From Chloroflexota bacterium (GTDB lineage Bacteria > Chloroflexota > Limnocylindria > Limnocylindrales > CSP1-4), in the NCBI GenBank assembly GCA_021790715.1, contig JAJYGK010000099.1:1-6645 (forward strand): DNA of 6,645 nucleotides. The letters are read 5' to 3'. A model generated the notes under the pieces. That model was not told where the DNA came from and searched no databases. It worked only from the letters and a program-made list of their open reading frames with translations. The position numbers and the translations under genes are program-made. Position 1 is the stretch's first letter. The number at the start of each line of letters is the position of its first letter. Of the stretch, positions 5,817 through 6,645 are shown piece after piece.

Positions 5817-6645
5817 CCGGGTGCCACGGGGCCCCGGGCGGGGGCGGGCGCGGGGACGCAGGCCCCGGAGCGCGCGGATTCGAGGACGCGGATGTCGCCG
5901 GCCGGCCGGGGGCGGGCAGCGGTGCGCACCGGCACCGGTTCCGCAGGCGCCTCGGACTGCACAGGCGCCTCGGACTCCACGGCGGCCGGTTCCGGCATCC
6001 GGCGTCGAGCACGGCGAGGTCGGCGTCGTCCGCCCCGCGGGAGGATCTCCCGGTCGTCGCGCTCGTCGGCCGGCCGAACGTCGGCAAGAGCACGCTCTTC
6101 TCCCGGATCAGCGGCGCCTGGGCGGCGTCGGCCAATGCCCCGGGCACGACCGTGGACACGGAGTGGCGGCGGGTCGGGAACGACGAGGACGCGGTCTGGC
6201 TGGTCGACCTGCCCGGCACGCTGTCGCTGCACGACCGCCCCACGTCCGGCGCCCCGGCCTGGGAGATGCTGCTCGAGGTCGCGCCCGACGCGATCCTCGT
6301 GGTGACCGACGCCACCGACCTGTCCCGCCACCTGCCGCTCGTGCTCGCCTGCCGGGACCTCGGGCTGCCCGTCGTCGTCGCGGCAAACCTCGCGGACGAG
6401 GCCGCCCGAGCCGGCATCCAGCTCGACCTGGGGCGCCTTTCCCAGCTGCTCGCGGCGCCGGTCTTCGCCACGAGCGGGCGCAGCGGCGCAGGCGTCCTGC
6501 GCGCCGTCCACGCCGTCGAGCGCCGCGCGCAGCAGCGCCGCGCGTTCCGATCCGGGACCGCCTCGCCGCGCGGCACCCTGCCCGCCCCGATCTACGGCCC
6601 GGCCCTCGAGCTCGAGCTGGAGCGGACGGGCCGTCGCCTGGCACA
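5813..6645 (+). CDS. feoB: Ferrous iron transporter FeoB, N-terminal GTPase part (runs off window)
   Basis: This frame has no stop from 5813 to the window end: 277 codons plus two bases, so the gene is incomplete and the membrane permease domain is not seen. FeoB couples a G-protein-like domain to Fe2+ passage across the inner membrane. All GTPase motifs are readable: G1 GRPNVGKST (86-94), G2 region NAPGTTVD (108-115), G3 DLPGT (132-136), G4 NLAD (192-195) and G5 ATSG (219-222). The lines DAILVVTDATDLSRHLPL and LGLPVVVAANLADEA, plus the position after feoA, separate it from other P-loop GTPases. G1 usually sits near residue 10 in FeoB. Here about 85 Gly/Arg/His-rich residues precede it, beginning MTGCHG and holding a tandem RRLGLH pair. 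The only other in-frame start is ATG 5783, which overlaps feoA by 11 bases and has its SD directly adjacent. I prefer 5813 (ATGA overlap with the mini-ORF stop). Confidence 0.88.
   Translation, partial: MTGCHGAPGGGGRGDAGPGARGFEDADVAGRPGAGSGAHRHRFRRRLGLHRRLGLHGGRFRHPASSTARSASSAPREDLPVVALVGRPNVGKSTLFSRISGAWAASANAPGTTVDTEWRRVGNDEDAVWLVDLPGTLSLHDRPTSGAPAWEMLLEVAPDAILVVTDATDLSRHLPLVLACRDLGLPVVVAANLADEAARAGIQLDLGRLSQLLAAPVFATSGRSGAGVLRAVHAVERRAQQRRAFRSGTASPRGTLPAPIYGPALELELERTGRRLA
5944..5979 (+). repeat. 18-base tandem duplication inside feoB extension
   Basis: Two adjacent 18-base copies (5944-5961 and 5962-5979) are identical except for the 16th base (G versus C). Each begins CAGGCGCCTCGGACT. 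The period is a multiple of three, so the frame is kept and the protein gains a repeated RRLGLH (residues 45-50 and 51-56). The near identity suggests a recent slippage or duplication event in a weakly constrained segment. Confidence 0.8.

Noticed and set aside
5892..6305. A 137-codon + strand frame starting at ATG 5892
   Set aside because: It overlaps feoB in another frame and yields only Arg/Ser/Gly-rich sequence, while the feoB frame carries all five GTPase motifs across the same bases.
5461..6576. Minus-strand frames covering feoA and feoB (371 and 283 codons)
   Set aside because: The opposite strand encodes clear FeoA and FeoB motifs in two successive frames. The minus-strand products have no recognisable features.

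Overview
The window is one piece of a very GC-rich bacterial chromosome. Nearly every codon ends in G or C, and long spurious open frames occur on both strands. It reads as ordinary core metabolism and transport. I see no tRNA, rRNA, CRISPR array, insertion sequence or phage gene. The taxon cannot be fixed from the sequence. A high-GC Chloroflexota or Actinomycetota lineage is my best guess: LeuC looks actinobacterial in places, while LeuD has the ARYLKTTEKSG-type loop I associate with Chloroflexota/Bacteroidota-like enzymes.

Layout. Positions 1-111 are a short leader with a possible extended -10 element. leuC (112-1569) and leuD (1571-2215) follow on the + strand, one base apart, and encode the two subunits of 3-isopropylmalate dehydratase of leucine biosynthesis. 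A large minus-strand gene (2212-5277) encodes a 1021-residue MMPL/RND-type membrane transporter. It converges on leuD so tightly that the two stop codons overlap. A 219-base divergent intergenic region (5278-5496) carries several small perfect inverted repeats. On its other side, on the + strand, come feoA (5497-5793) and the 5' part of feoB (5813 to the window end, incomplete), which encode the ferrous iron uptake system.

How the genes relate. leuC and leuD form a translationally linked pair acting in one reaction. feoA and feoB form a second pair: FeoB is the GTPase-gated Fe2+ permease and FeoA its small SH3-like partner. The MMPL transporter shares a divergent control region with feoAB, but nothing visible shows that they are co-regulated.

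The points most worth a second look are at the feo locus. A 19-base inverted repeat contains the feoA start codon. An AT-rich patch follows in an otherwise about 70% GC window. The feoA-feoB junction is an unusual double ATGA relay through an 8-codon mini-ORF. FeoB has a roughly 80-residue low-complexity extension, containing an 18-base tandem duplication, ahead of its G domain. The MMPL protein also has a strongly enlarged second extracytoplasmic loop. I did not find a convincing new system.
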